This document shows positions 53,802 to 62,742 of a DNA stretch of 64,000 nt, piece by piece. Position 1 is the stretch's first letter; each line of letters opens with the position of its first letter. Under the pieces are notes generated by a model. The model did not search any database. It saw nothing but the letters and a program-made list of their open reading frames with translations, and had not been told where the DNA came from. A program made the position numbers and the translations under genes. Source of the DNA: Hahella sp. HNIBRBA332 (GTDB lineage: Bacteria > Pseudomonadota > Gammaproteobacteria > Pseudomonadales > Oleiphilaceae); contig NZ_CP132203.1 of the NCBI RefSeq assembly GCF_030719035.1, positions 3,038,001-3,102,000 on the forward strand, written 5' to 3'.

Positions 53802-54311
53802 TTACTCGCGAATCAGCGCTTTGACTTCTTTAACGTAATGATCTTCGGTACCTGGCTGATATCCTTTGTGCAGGTAACGCATGTTGCCGTTTCTATCCAC
53901 GATGACCGTTGTCGGCATCGCCTTCACGTCATACAAGCGGCTGACCTTGTTCTGGTTATCGTAGAGAATCGGGAAAGTGACTTTGGTGTCTTTCAGGAAT
54001 TCGTTAGCCAGAGAAGAGTCTTCATCCACGTTCACTGCAAAAATCGTGAAGCCGAATTTTTCGTACTTCTTGTAGATGTCTTCCAGTATCGGCATTTCCT
54101 GACGGCAGGGGCCGCACCAGGAAGCCCAGAAATTGATCAGCACGACTTGGCCGCGGTATTCCTGTAGACGCAGATTCTTGCCAAGAGAGCTCTTCAGCGT
54201 AAAGTCCGCAGCCGCGCCCTTGATCTCCGCAGCGCTTGCGCTGACAGTGAGAATGCTGGCGGAAATCATCAGGCAAAACGCCGCCACACTTTTAAAGAAT
54301 TTGTTTTTCAT
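53802..54311 (-). CDS. TlpA/ResA-type periplasmic thioredoxin
   Basis: The 169-aa product has a signal peptide (ends VSASAAE, about 28) and a thioredoxin fold of the TlpA/ResA type. INFWASWCGPCRQEMPIL holds the active site at C66 and C69, and MPTTVIVDRNG supplies the cis-proline loop. Such proteins reduce disulfides or keep apocytochrome or other cysteines reduced in the periplasm. The neighbours include a Cys-tailed lipoprotein and a CxxCH haem lipoprotein, both possible clients (inference). Confidence 0.92.
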   Translation of the reverse strand: MKNKFFKSVAAFCLMISASILTVSASAAEIKGAAADFTLKSSLGKNLRLQEYRGQVVLINFWASWCGPCRQEMPILEDIYKKYEKFGFTIFAVNVDEDSSLANEFLKDTKVTFPILYDNQNKVSRLYDVKAMPTTVIVDRNGNMRYLHKGYQPGTEDHYVKEVKALIRE

Positions 54312-54364
54312 AGCTTTGACTCCTCAAACTACTCTTTCTTCGACGCCAACTTCAGCGACTGCGA

Positions 54365-55060
54365 TTAGAAGAAAACGGACAGACCGGTCGTCATTTCCAG
54401 GTTATGGGTTTTCTTATCCTCGCCCAGGATATCGGTATCGAAAATGTGGTCCCTCATGCCCAGATGCAGGGACAACCAGTCAGTGCCCAACATTTGGAAT
54501 CCCCAGCCGAAATTGGCCGTCAGGCGATCATCGCCGGCGAACTGAGTGCTGCCCAATCCCCCCACGACGTAAAAATTGGTGTTGAAGGCGTACTTGCTGC
54601 CAAAGAATATTTCCCCCGGAAAAATGTTGTATCCGAGAGAAAGGTTGTAATAGGTCAGGTCTCGTTCGTCATCTTTCAACAACTTGGCGGAACCGCTCAG
54701 CTTTTCATAGCTGGTTTCGCTGGTGTCGGTGACGCCGTAATTGGCCTCAACAAACAGATCTTCATTGATATGGTAGGCCAAGCGGGCGCCTATCACGAAG
54801 TTAACGCCAAAGTCCTCTACACTCATCAGGCCGGTGTAGACGCCGACTTCAAAGTCCTCTGTATCGATCAGGTCTTCCTGTACGCGACGCGGCGTCACCT
54901 CCGGTTCGATCAGCGGCTTAACGGCGGTTTCAGACTCAGCATCCACCTCTTCAGCCATCACCTGCCCCGCCCCGACAGAGGCCATCGCACACGCCAATAC
55001 CGCACTGGCGACAGGGCGTCGCCCGTCGTTTAGAAAAATACGCTTAATCCAATTTTCCAT
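54365..55060 (-). CDS. Small outer-membrane beta-barrel protein
   Basis: The 231-aa product has an N-terminal signal (about 1-37, ending in GQVMAEE) after a basic start, then about eight predicted strands with repeated aromatic ends, such as LAYHINEDLFVEANYGVTD, YYNLSLGYNIFPG and WLSLHLGMRDHIFDTD, and ends TGLSVFF. This is the OMP_b-brl type of eight-stranded barrel. Its C-terminus resembles that of the next protein (IGLSVFF), suggesting related barrels. Its start overlaps the upstream SH3/barrel gene by 31 bases. Small barrels of this kind (GltA/GltB) are part of the Myxococcus gliding complex; the link is by analogy. Confidence 0.8.
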   Translation of the reverse strand: MENWIKRIFLNDGRRPVASAVLACAMASVGAGQVMAEEVDAESETAVKPLIEPEVTPRRVQEDLIDTEDFEVGVYTGLMSVEDFGVNFVIGARLAYHINEDLFVEANYGVTDTSETSYEKLSGSAKLLKDDERDLTYYNLSLGYNIFPGEIFFGSKYAFNTNFYVVGGLGSTQFAGDDRLTANFGWGFQMLGTDWLSLHLGMRDHIFDTDILGEDKKTHNLEMTTGLSVFF

Positions 55061-55776
55061 TCTTCTGCTTCTTCGTTTTCGTCGCGGTCAGTGAAGACCA
55101 CGTAGTCTTTATATTCCATACGGATAAAATAACGGTTGGTCATGTACCATCTGACTCCAAGCCCGTAATGTACGGCTTCCTCAACCCTGTTGTCTTCATT
55201 CACCAGCGTCGCTTTCGGCTTAATGAATGCAGCGCCGGTTCCCAACGTAAAGAAAGGGGAAATCCGCCAATGGGGGAAAGGTTGGTGCACGATATTCAGG
55301 TCCGCGATCATGATCTGGGAAAAATCCCCCAGGACCTGGGAGGCCCAGAGCTCCGTCGATAAATTGGGAGTGAACAGGTAGCCTACGTACATGGAGTTCA
55401 CCGCTGCGCCGCCAAAGTCGCCAGTCGCAACGCCGCCTTCCCAGCTACGAGAGGAAAAGTCGTCAAAGCGCGGCTCCGTGAAAGCAACCTGCTCGCCGCT
55501 TCCATCCAGAGTCATTTCCATTTGCGCACGGCTTGCCCAGCCTTCCTGTCCTTTGGCGTTGCGCACTTTGAACCACTCGGTTTTCCGTTTGAGAATTTCA
55601 ATTCGCTCGCCTTGCTCAACGACGAAAAACACAGGATAGCCCCGCCCCGGCCCTGTACGGAACTCAAGGTAGGGCTCTGCGACATCGACTGTCTGATATT
55701 CGTCTTCAGCAAAACTTTTCAGTGAAAAGCAACAAAGGATAACCAACAAAACCGGGAAAATTCTTACCGCTAACAA
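55030..55776 (-). CDS. SH3-domain plus outer-membrane beta-barrel protein
   Basis: A TTG at 55776 is the only fitting start (AGGAT upstream); the 248-aa product has a signal peptide (ends SLKSFAED, about 24). Residues about 30-85 form a bacterial SH3 domain (FRTGPGRGYPVFFVVEQGE, then WFKVRNAKGQEGWASRAQ). Residues about 100-248 form a small beta-barrel ending WKIGLSVFF. SH3 domains of this type bind peptidoglycan or its peptides, so the protein could tie the outer membrane to the cell wall. It follows the haem lipoprotein gene by 6 bases. Confidence 0.83.
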   Translation of the reverse strand: MLAVRIFPVLLVILCCFSLKSFAEDEYQTVDVAEPYLEFRTGPGRGYPVFFVVEQGERIEILKRKTEWFKVRNAKGQEGWASRAQMEMTLDGSGEQVAFTEPRFDDFSSRSWEGGVATGDFGGAAVNSMYVGYLFTPNLSTELWASQVLGDFSQIMIADLNIVHQPFPHWRISPFFTLGTGAAFIKPKATLVNEDNRVEEAVHYGLGVRWYMTNRYFIRMEYKDYVVFTDRDENEEAEEWKIGLSVFF

Positions 55777-55782
55777 GTGTCT

Positions 55783-58494
55783 TTAATCCTGTGGAACGTC
55801 AAATGGGTTGTTGTAGTACTGCGCTCCAATATCCAGCCACTCGGATATCAACTTCAACTCGACTGGCTCAAGCCATCCTTCATGGCTTCCCCCCGTCTGG
55901 AAAGGCGCGAAAAAGCGAGTGCTGGCGATTGCTCCTTGCGGTGTCATCGACCGGTTAACGGCGACCGTAGTCGTCACGGGGATTGGATTGCCATCATCGT
56001 CCAAAATAAGATCGCCATTGCCGTCGGTTTCGAACACTTGATTGCCGTCATCGTCCAAGACAGGAATCTGGCGATCCACAAGCACTCCTTCGATAATTTC
56101 CTGTTCCGCATCATTGAACAGCAGTTCCCGGTACGACTTAAAGTGGTCCGCTTGATCCGTAGAAGGCCCATCGCCTAAGTCCAATTGTGCTGCTGGAACC
56201 TGAACCACCGCTATGGCGTCGGTGAGTCCGTGGCATGTATTACAGGTGTGATCCGCTAATACAGTGGTTCCATCATCATCCAGAACCTGACGATCTTTCC
56301 CCCATATAGGGTGAATATGGGTCTCGTAATTAATTACCACTCTACACTTGGCGTCCTTAGGGGAAGCGCACGCGCTTGATACAGGCGCACTACCAGCCAA
56401 GTCGGCATAGGCGTAACTGAAACTCTCCGCTTTTGCAGTAATATTAGCGTCGGTCCACTCATCGTCAAATACAATATCAGGATTCAGGTATCGCAAGCCA
56501 TTGATTCGGGCGTAGGTTTCCGCCATGGTTTCGCCCATATCAGCAAACAGAGCAGGGTCCGTATTGGGGAATGGCAGACCTGTCGTAGCCGCGCCGACAT
56601 TGATGGATGGCGCCTGAGCTTCCGGACGACCATGAGGAGCCTCGCTATTCGCTGTATGACAACCAATGCATTCCATCGTTTCTCCTGGCTTCACCTGCAG
56701 CCAGTTCTGATGCCGAGGACTGGTTCGTTTGCCCGATTTATCCACTACGCTCACCGCAAACGCCACGTTGGCGGGGACAGCAAACTTCACGGAGCCATCC
56801 GGCTCAATGGGAACATAACCCAGAATTTCTCGCATTAACTGTCCAGCGCTGGCGCCGAAAGCCGTACCTGGAACATCCGCGATATCCCTGTCAGGCATGG
56901 AAACCGCTTTGATAACACGCAAAAATCTGGCGGGCCGATTGTCCGCAGAGGTCTGCACTGGATCCGCCATAGCGCTGACGCCCGCAGGAGTCGTGTCAGT
57001 CCCGTCAATGTCGTATACGCTGCGTATATGTACGATGCCGTACCCGCTATCGCCAAGGTCAGCATCCAATCCGTCGCCGTCAAGAATAGAGTCTGGTCGC
57101 GTGCGTGTTTGCAGCACGACCGCATCGGTATATAAGACATTTTCGGAAGGAACTACCACGGGCAATTGGGTTCCATCCGCTGCATTGTAGATCCAAAGAC
57201 CATACAAAGGCGGCGCCGCCTGATAATCAGAGTCCTCCAATCGATCTTTGGTGCAGGGAACAATATCGTTATCGGAATCCAACAAGCGGCATTGGCTCCA
57301 ACTCACCAGCAATCGCCCGGTGCCATCCATCATGGGATAAGCGGAATTGAATGTCCCGGCGAGGGTTTGCACGTCATCGTCCGTAGAGACATCACTAGGC
57401 GTCAGCCTGGTCTGACCGCTCGTCGTCACGCCTCGATTTTCATAAGTAGGCTGATCGTGCTCAGTAAAGTTTTCAACATCAATGGCGACCAATGCTCCAC
57501 CATAACGGCTGCTTTGATACGGACGCAGACTCACCATGATGCGCCCATCCTCAAGCTCCACTGGTTTGAGGAATTGCACCGCTTCATTACTGGAGCCCGT
57601 ATCATGACTATGACGACCATATAGATACTCCAGACCCGTCCCATCAGGGTTCACCCGATACAGGTTCATGGAGTTATTACCGCCCATATTGTCCCAGCGC
57701 GTGAAAATTATCTTACCGTTCTGAGTGACGAACGGATCCAAATCACTACTCTGGTTGAAGGTAATCTGCTTGATTTCATCGGTATCAGGGCTGATGACGT
57801 GCAAGACCAAAGAAGGGTCGCGACGATCTTCATTCAACGCTTCAAACTGAGGCTTACCCTCATCCAATAATATTGCCTGAGACTGTCGCTGGCGGGTGGA
57901 GGCAAAGACGATACGTCCATCAGGAAGATAATGCGGCGAGATGTCATCCCCGGCCTCAGCGACATTATCAGAGGCAATCACCCGCTCCAACGAGCGGGAC
58001 GCCACATCGTACTCCCAGAGATTCCAGGTCGGCTGCTCATCTTCATCCGCATCTTCAATTTCCGGAGCACGCATGGCGAATACGATTTTGGCCCCATCGG
58101 AGGAAACGTCCACATCTCTGACGTCGTATAAGAGCTGTCCCTCTTCATTAAGAAACTCCTCTCCCTGAAACGCCTTAGAGCTTATGTCCCGTTCAGGAGC
58201 GCTGGGAGAAGCCTGACTTCTCAGATAAAGCACTGCGCCAGGAAGGAAATCAAGCGGCGCACGAGCATCAGCGGTCAGCAGATTGCCGTCTTCATCAGCC
58301 AGTAAAGGGCGTTTCACGTAGGCGATAGGAATATCCTGAATAACCGGATCAGGATCCTGATTGGCGCCGCCAATGCCGCCACCGCAGGCGGTAAGCGCAA
58401 ATGTTAATACGGACAAAGGAATTATTTGACGGAGTCGTCGATATCCAAATACATAAAATTTATTGGGCGGCGTCATTATTTTATTCATAAGCAT
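55783..58494 (-). CDS. PD40/HzsA-like di-haem lipoprotein
   Basis: The 903-aa product has a lipobox (LTFALTACGGG, Cys about 37). Residues about 70-470 form beta-propeller-like PD40/TolB repeats (VDVSSDGAKIVFAMRAP, then PHYLPDGRIVFASTRQ). The C-terminal third carries two c-type haem sites, CIGCH (609-613) and CNTCH (751-755). This layout resembles HzsA-type proteins (related to the hydrazine synthase alpha subunit) that are found far beyond anammox bacteria with unknown function. An acidic repeat (LDDDGN, twice, near 840) may bind calcium. It is the first gene of cluster B and is divergent from two further haem-protein genes. Confidence 0.82.
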   Translation of the reverse strand: MLMNKIMTPPNKFYVFGYRRLRQIIPLSVLTFALTACGGGIGGANQDPDPVIQDIPIAYVKRPLLADEDGNLLTADARAPLDFLPGAVLYLRSQASPSAPERDISSKAFQGEEFLNEEGQLLYDVRDVDVSSDGAKIVFAMRAPEIEDADEDEQPTWNLWEYDVASRSLERVIASDNVAEAGDDISPHYLPDGRIVFASTRQRQSQAILLDEGKPQFEALNEDRRDPSLVLHVISPDTDEIKQITFNQSSDLDPFVTQNGKIIFTRWDNMGGNNSMNLYRVNPDGTGLEYLYGRHSHDTGSSNEAVQFLKPVELEDGRIMVSLRPYQSSRYGGALVAIDVENFTEHDQPTYENRGVTTSGQTRLTPSDVSTDDDVQTLAGTFNSAYPMMDGTGRLLVSWSQCRLLDSDNDIVPCTKDRLEDSDYQAAPPLYGLWIYNAADGTQLPVVVPSENVLYTDAVVLQTRTRPDSILDGDGLDADLGDSGYGIVHIRSVYDIDGTDTTPAGVSAMADPVQTSADNRPARFLRVIKAVSMPDRDIADVPGTAFGASAGQLMREILGYVPIEPDGSVKFAVPANVAFAVSVVDKSGKRTSPRHQNWLQVKPGETMECIGCHTANSEAPHGRPEAQAPSINVGAATTGLPFPNTDPALFADMGETMAETYARINGLRYLNPDIVFDDEWTDANITAKAESFSYAYADLAGSAPVSSACASPKDAKCRVVINYETHIHPIWGKDRQVLDDDGTTVLADHTCNTCHGLTDAIAVVQVPAAQLDLGDGPSTDQADHFKSYRELLFNDAEQEIIEGVLVDRQIPVLDDDGNQVFETDGNGDLILDDDGNPIPVTTTVAVNRSMTPQGAIASTRFFAPFQTGGSHEGWLEPVELKLISEWLDIGAQYYNNPFDVPQD

Positions 58495-58928
58495 TCACTG
58501 TCGGTAATGCCAAATGGCAGTCAGACCAATTATTTTAAATTATTGTTACAAGCCGGTGAGCTTAATTTATCCGCACGGCTTGCGCCAATATTTCTGACAA
58601 ACTCCATTCAAACGCTTGTTTAGCTATAAGGCCCAGGGCCAATACTAAGTGGAAAATACTTAATATGCCGTCTCTGAAATTATGTCGCTGACAATTATAG
58701 AAGCCAGGGACGATTTGTAAGTAAGTGTAATAGCGTGCGGGCCCGCACAAAACAACGTTAGCCTGTTCTACTACACTATTTTATAAAGAATTATGACTAG
58801 TTCTGTGTATAGGCCATTCTTCATAGAACATATGAACATTTAATATTTGTCGTTTTATCAATTAGTATTAATTATCACCTAACCATTCGTTTAAGCGCAC
58901 TGCACAGAGCTGCAGGAGAAAATAAAGT
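58495..58928. other. AT-rich divergent promoter region between cluster B and the haem/DUF1501 genes
   Basis: This 434-base gap separates two divergent operons and must contain both promoters. It is clearly more AT-rich than its surroundings, especially 58780-58880. A perfect 14-base GC-rich palindrome sits near the middle (58735-58748). I see no gene in it. Confidence 0.65.
58735..58748. promoter_or_regulatory. Perfect 14-bp palindrome, candidate operator
   Basis: GTGCGGGCCCGCAC is its own reverse complement and stands out as a GC-only island in an AT-rich region, about 240 bases from the cluster B start and 180 bases from the plus-strand start. It could be an operator serving both directions. 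Confidence 0.4.
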
Positions 58929-60167
58929 ATGAGTAGTCTAACTCCCATAGATAATAAGCGCAGACAGGTTAAGCGTTGCGTTATATCTCTACTCTCACTG
59001 GCTTTAACCCTATCTACTGCAGCAGAGGCAGGCCCCAGGGAACAGGCTAAGAGAATCCATGATCGTATCGCCGGGACGCCTCCCAGCGAGTCCGTACTTA
59101 ACGACATGGCCAGCGATATAACCTCCGGCGACCCCATCGCCGCCGCCTATACCGCCATGGAAAACAAAAATTTTTATGACGTAACCCTGAAAAATATGGT
59201 TGCGCCCTGGACCAATGAGGCGCAGTCATTATTTGTTCCCTTGAATGACTATACCGCCACCGTCGTCGGCATGATTCGCGATGAAGATGTTCTGGGGATA
59301 GACTTTCGGGAAGTGCTTTACGGCAATCACCTTTATGTCGGGAAAAGCAGTCTGGGCGCGCCCGCCTATTCTTTAGCGAATAACGCCCATTACGAATTTC
59401 TGGAAACTCAGGGCGTCAGCCTGAAAGACGATTTGGTGCACACCACTCAGGCCCTGCCTGCTGAAGCCACCGCAGGTATTATGACCACACGCGCAGCGGC
59501 CAAGGCTTTCTTCAGCGGCGGCACCAACCGCGCCATGTTCCGGTTCACCTTGATGAATCATCTCTGCAACGACCTGGAGCAGGTGAAAGACATTACCCGT
59601 TCTCCCGACCGCATCCGTCAGGATGTATCACGCAGCCCAGGCGGCGACAGCCGGATTTTTCTCAACAACTGCGTGGGGTGTCACAGCGGTATGGACCCTA
59701 TGGCGCAAGCCTTCGCTTACTATGAATACGAATACGATATGGACGCCGATCCCGATGGTGAAAACGGCGTGCTGGTCTATAACACGGAAGGGATGACCGA
59801 CCCGGATACGGGTACCCGCGTACAGGGCAAGTATCATATAAACTCCACGACCTTCGAATACGGCTATGTCACCCCGGACGACCATTGGGACAATTATTGG
59901 AGAGAAGGCCAGAACAGTCTGCTGGGCTGGGACAAAAGCCTGACCGGCTCTGGTCAGGGCGCCAAAAGCATGGGTATAGAACTTGCGCATTCAGAAGCGT
60001 TTGCTCAGTGCCAAGTGAAAAACGTCTTCCGCACCGTTTGTCTGCGGTCGCCGATTAACAGCGCGGATAGGGATCAGATCAGCGCAATGGTTTCGTCATT
60101 CAAAGCCAGCGGTTACAAAATGAAGCGAGTGTTCGCTGAATCTGCCGCATATTGCATGGGCGAGTGA
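58929..60167 (+). CDS. Exported mono-haem protein with a DUF1588-like CxxCH-x-x-MDP motif
   Basis: The 412-aa product starts at an ATG preceded by AGGAG. A signal peptide ends near TAAEAG (about 34). The C-terminal half contains NNCVGCHSGMDPMAQAFAYYE with the haem site at C248, C251 and H252. A c-type haem motif followed by an M-D-P and a run of aromatic residues resembles DUF1588/PSD-type proteins, where the motif reads roughly CxxCHxxxDPxGFALExFD. The N-terminal half has no recognised domain. It is the first gene of a plus-strand operon with two partners. The substrate is unknown. Confidence 0.75.
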   Translation: MSSLTPIDNKRRQVKRCVISLLSLALTLSTAAEAGPREQAKRIHDRIAGTPPSESVLNDMASDITSGDPIAAAYTAMENKNFYDVTLKNMVAPWTNEAQSLFVPLNDYTATVVGMIRDEDVLGIDFREVLYGNHLYVGKSSLGAPAYSLANNAHYEFLETQGVSLKDDLVHTTQALPAEATAGIMTTRAAAKAFFSGGTNRAMFRFTLMNHLCNDLEQVKDITRSPDRIRQDVSRSPGGDSRIFLNNCVGCHSGMDPMAQAFAYYEYEYDMDADPDGENGVLVYNTEGMTDPDTGTRVQGKYHINSTTFEYGYVTPDDHWDNYWREGQNSLLGWDKSLTGSGQGAKSMGIELAHSEAFAQCQVKNVFRTVCLRSPINSADRDQISAMVSSFKASGYKMKRVFAESAAYCMGE

Positions 60168-60216
60168 AACAGACAGCCTGTTTCGCCAAACAAGAATTCT
60201 TAATCGGATTACGACT

Positions 60217-62697
60217 GTGAACATCATGAGCTCAATACAACAGCAGATAATAAGAGCGGTCGCCATATCGATCGCCGCGATCAGCATTCTGCTCAGCGGT
60301 TGCGGCGGCAATAGCGGAGCTTCCAACGAAAATCTTCCCAATACAAACCGCCCCGGACAAGGCGGCAATTACAGCGGACCCGCGCCCGCGACAGACGACG
60401 TGCAACAATTCAAGCTCAGCCTTTGGGACAAGCTTTCACCAACCAATCGGTGCGGCAGCTGCCATACTACAGGCGGTCAGTCCCCCATGTTCGTGCACAA
60501 GGACGACATCAATGTCGCTTATTCCGAGGCGAATAAAGTCGTCAATCTTAGCGACCCATCGCAGTCACGCATGGTATCCAAAGTACTTGAGGGCCATAAC
60601 TGCTGGGAGAACAGTGTCCAGATCTGTGGCGAGCTGATCACAAAATATATTAGCGACTGGGCGGGCGGAGCCTCCGGCGACACCAAGAAAATTGACCTGA
60701 TAGCGCCAACGGACAAAGATCCGGGTGAAACCAAAAACTTCCCTGCCGATTCCTCCCTATTCAGCTCTACGGTATATCCATTGCTGACCACAAACTGCGC
60801 CGGCTGCCACCGGGAAAGCGCTGCGATTCCGCAGTCCCCTTATTTCGCTGGAGCCGATGTGGACTCCGCCTACGCAGCAGCTAAAAGTAAAATAGATTTG
60901 GGCACGCCCACCAACTCTCGCTTTGTTGTACGCCTGCGTGATGAGTTCCACAACTGCTGGTCCGGCTCCTGCGCTAACGATGCCGCAAAAATGCTGGAAG
61001 CTGTAGAAACCTTTTCCGGCAATATCGACCCAGATCAGGTAGATCCTGAATTAGTCGCAAGTAAAGCATTAAGCCTGACTGACGGTTTGGCGGCGAATAG
61101 CGGTGGTCGTTATGAACAAAACGTAATTGCTCTGTATGAGTTCAAAACCGGCGAGGGCGTTACCGCCTACGACACTAGCGGCGTCGACCCTGCATTGAAT
61201 CTAACGCTGACCAATGACGTCGAATGGGTTGGCGGCTGGGGCATCAAGTTGAACGGGGGCAAGGCGCAAGGCTCCACGTCCAACAGTAAAAAGCTGCATG
61301 ACCTGATCAAAGCCACCGGCGAATACACCATTGAGGCTTGGGTCGCTCCCGGTAACGTAACTCAGGAAGGCCCTGCGAGAATTATCAGTTATTCCGCAGG
61401 CGTCAATGCCCGCAATTTCACTTTGGGGCAGGTTCTATACAGCTACAGCTTGATGAACCGCACCAGCGAAACAGATCAAAATGGCGAACCCGCTCTGGTG
61501 ACGGACAATAACGACGAAGATCTACAGGCCACCTTACAGCATGTCGTGGCGACTTATAGTCCGGCAAATGGACGCAGAATCTATGTGAACGGCAGGTTTA
61601 CTGACGATGAAGATATGACTACCGCTGGCAACCTGAATGACTGGGACGACACCTTCGCCTTCGTATTGGGCAATGAGGCCTCCAATAATCGTCCCTGGCA
61701 AGGAACCATTCGAATGGTGGCGGTCCATAACCGGGCATTGACTCAGGACCAGATCTCGCAGAACTTTGAAGCAGGAGTTGGACAGAAGTTCTATCTGCTG
61801 TTCGGCACGTCTCACCTGATCGACGTACCGCAGAGTTACATTGTATTCGAGGTTAGCCAATTCGATAGCTACAGCTATTTGTTCAACGCCCCCTTCTTTA
61901 TCAGCCTTGATCCAAACGCTGAGCCTTCCAGTATTCCTGTCAAAGGCATGCGTCTTGGGATGAACGGACGCGAAGTCACCGTTGGGCAGGCTTATAAGAA
62001 CATGAACATCTCCTTGAACGAGACTAGCTATACTCCGGATAACGGCCAAGCAATGTCTGACAGGGGAACTATCATAGCGCTGGAAAAAGGCCCTGAGGAA
62101 GATGAGTTCTTCCTGACCTTTGAGCAGTTGGGATCCAACAGCCATGTTTATATCGAAGCGGACCCTACTCCTCCTGGCCCCCCCGCGGACGGCGACCCGG
62201 TTCCTGATATTGGCCTGCGTAATTTCGACGAAATCAACGCAACCATGTCAGCCATCACTGGCGTCAGCGCCTCCAGTCCTGGAGTAAGGTCAACTTTTGA
62301 AACGGTGAAGCAGCAGTTGCCTACCGTTGAGAACATCAATACGTTCCTGGCTTCGCATCAAATGGGAGTCACCCAGTTGGCGATCCAGTATTGTGACGCT
62401 CTAGTGGAAAGCAACACGCTGCGCAGCGCGTTCTTCCCTGGCTTTGATTTCAACGCCAGCGCATCCAGCGCCTTCTCCGGCGCAGGAAGAGACTTGGTCA
62501 TTGACCCACTGCTGAATAAAGGCATGGGGGTAAACTTGGCGTCACAACCAGATGGCGCCGATGTTAGAGCCGAATTGAATCAGTTGATCGACAAACTGGT
62601 TGCATGCGGCGGCGGATGCTCCGCGGACAGAACCGAAACAGTTGTCAAAGCAAGCTGCGCCGCTGTACTAGGCAGCGCCGCGATGCTGGTGCAATAA
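60217..62697 (+). CDS. Lipoprotein with two cytochrome-like domains and a LamG domain
   Basis: A GTG at 60217 (or ATG at 60226) starts an 826-aa lipoprotein with lipobox LLSGCGG (Cys about 29). Two similar cytochrome-like units follow: RCGSCHTTGGQSP (about 77) and NCAGCHRESAAIP (about 192), each ending about 50 residues later in HNCW. Residues about 300-510 form a LamG/concanavalin-like domain (YTIEAWVAPGN, YVNGRF, FVLGNEASNNRPWQG). The remaining C-terminal part is unassigned and ends with a Cys-rich GGGCSADRTE stretch. LamG domains bind glycans or proteins, so this may present haem at the cell surface next to a ligand. Confidence 0.78.
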   Translation: MNIMSSIQQQIIRAVAISIAAISILLSGCGGNSGASNENLPNTNRPGQGGNYSGPAPATDDVQQFKLSLWDKLSPTNRCGSCHTTGGQSPMFVHKDDINVAYSEANKVVNLSDPSQSRMVSKVLEGHNCWENSVQICGELITKYISDWAGGASGDTKKIDLIAPTDKDPGETKNFPADSSLFSSTVYPLLTTNCAGCHRESAAIPQSPYFAGADVDSAYAAAKSKIDLGTPTNSRFVVRLRDEFHNCWSGSCANDAAKMLEAVETFSGNIDPDQVDPELVASKALSLTDGLAANSGGRYEQNVIALYEFKTGEGVTAYDTSGVDPALNLTLTNDVEWVGGWGIKLNGGKAQGSTSNSKKLHDLIKATGEYTIEAWVAPGNVTQEGPARIISYSAGVNARNFTLGQVLYSYSLMNRTSETDQNGEPALVTDNNDEDLQATLQHVVATYSPANGRRIYVNGRFTDDEDMTTAGNLNDWDDTFAFVLGNEASNNRPWQGTIRMVAVHNRALTQDQISQNFEAGVGQKFYLLFGTSHLIDVPQSYIVFEVSQFDSYSYLFNAPFFISLDPNAEPSSIPVKGMRLGMNGREVTVGQAYKNMNISLNETSYTPDNGQAMSDRGTIIALEKGPEEDEFFLTFEQLGSNSHVYIEADPTPPGPPADGDPVPDIGLRNFDEINATMSAITGVSASSPGVRSTFETVKQQLPTVENINTFLASHQMGVTQLAIQYCDALVESNTLRSAFFPGFDFNASASSAFSGAGRDLVIDPLLNKGMGVNLASQPDGADVRAELNQLIDKLVACGGGCSADRTETVVKASCAAVLGSAAMLVQ

Positions 62698-62742
62698 AGT
62701 TTGACGATCAACGGCAAAAATTTCGATAGAGGTGGTTTTATC

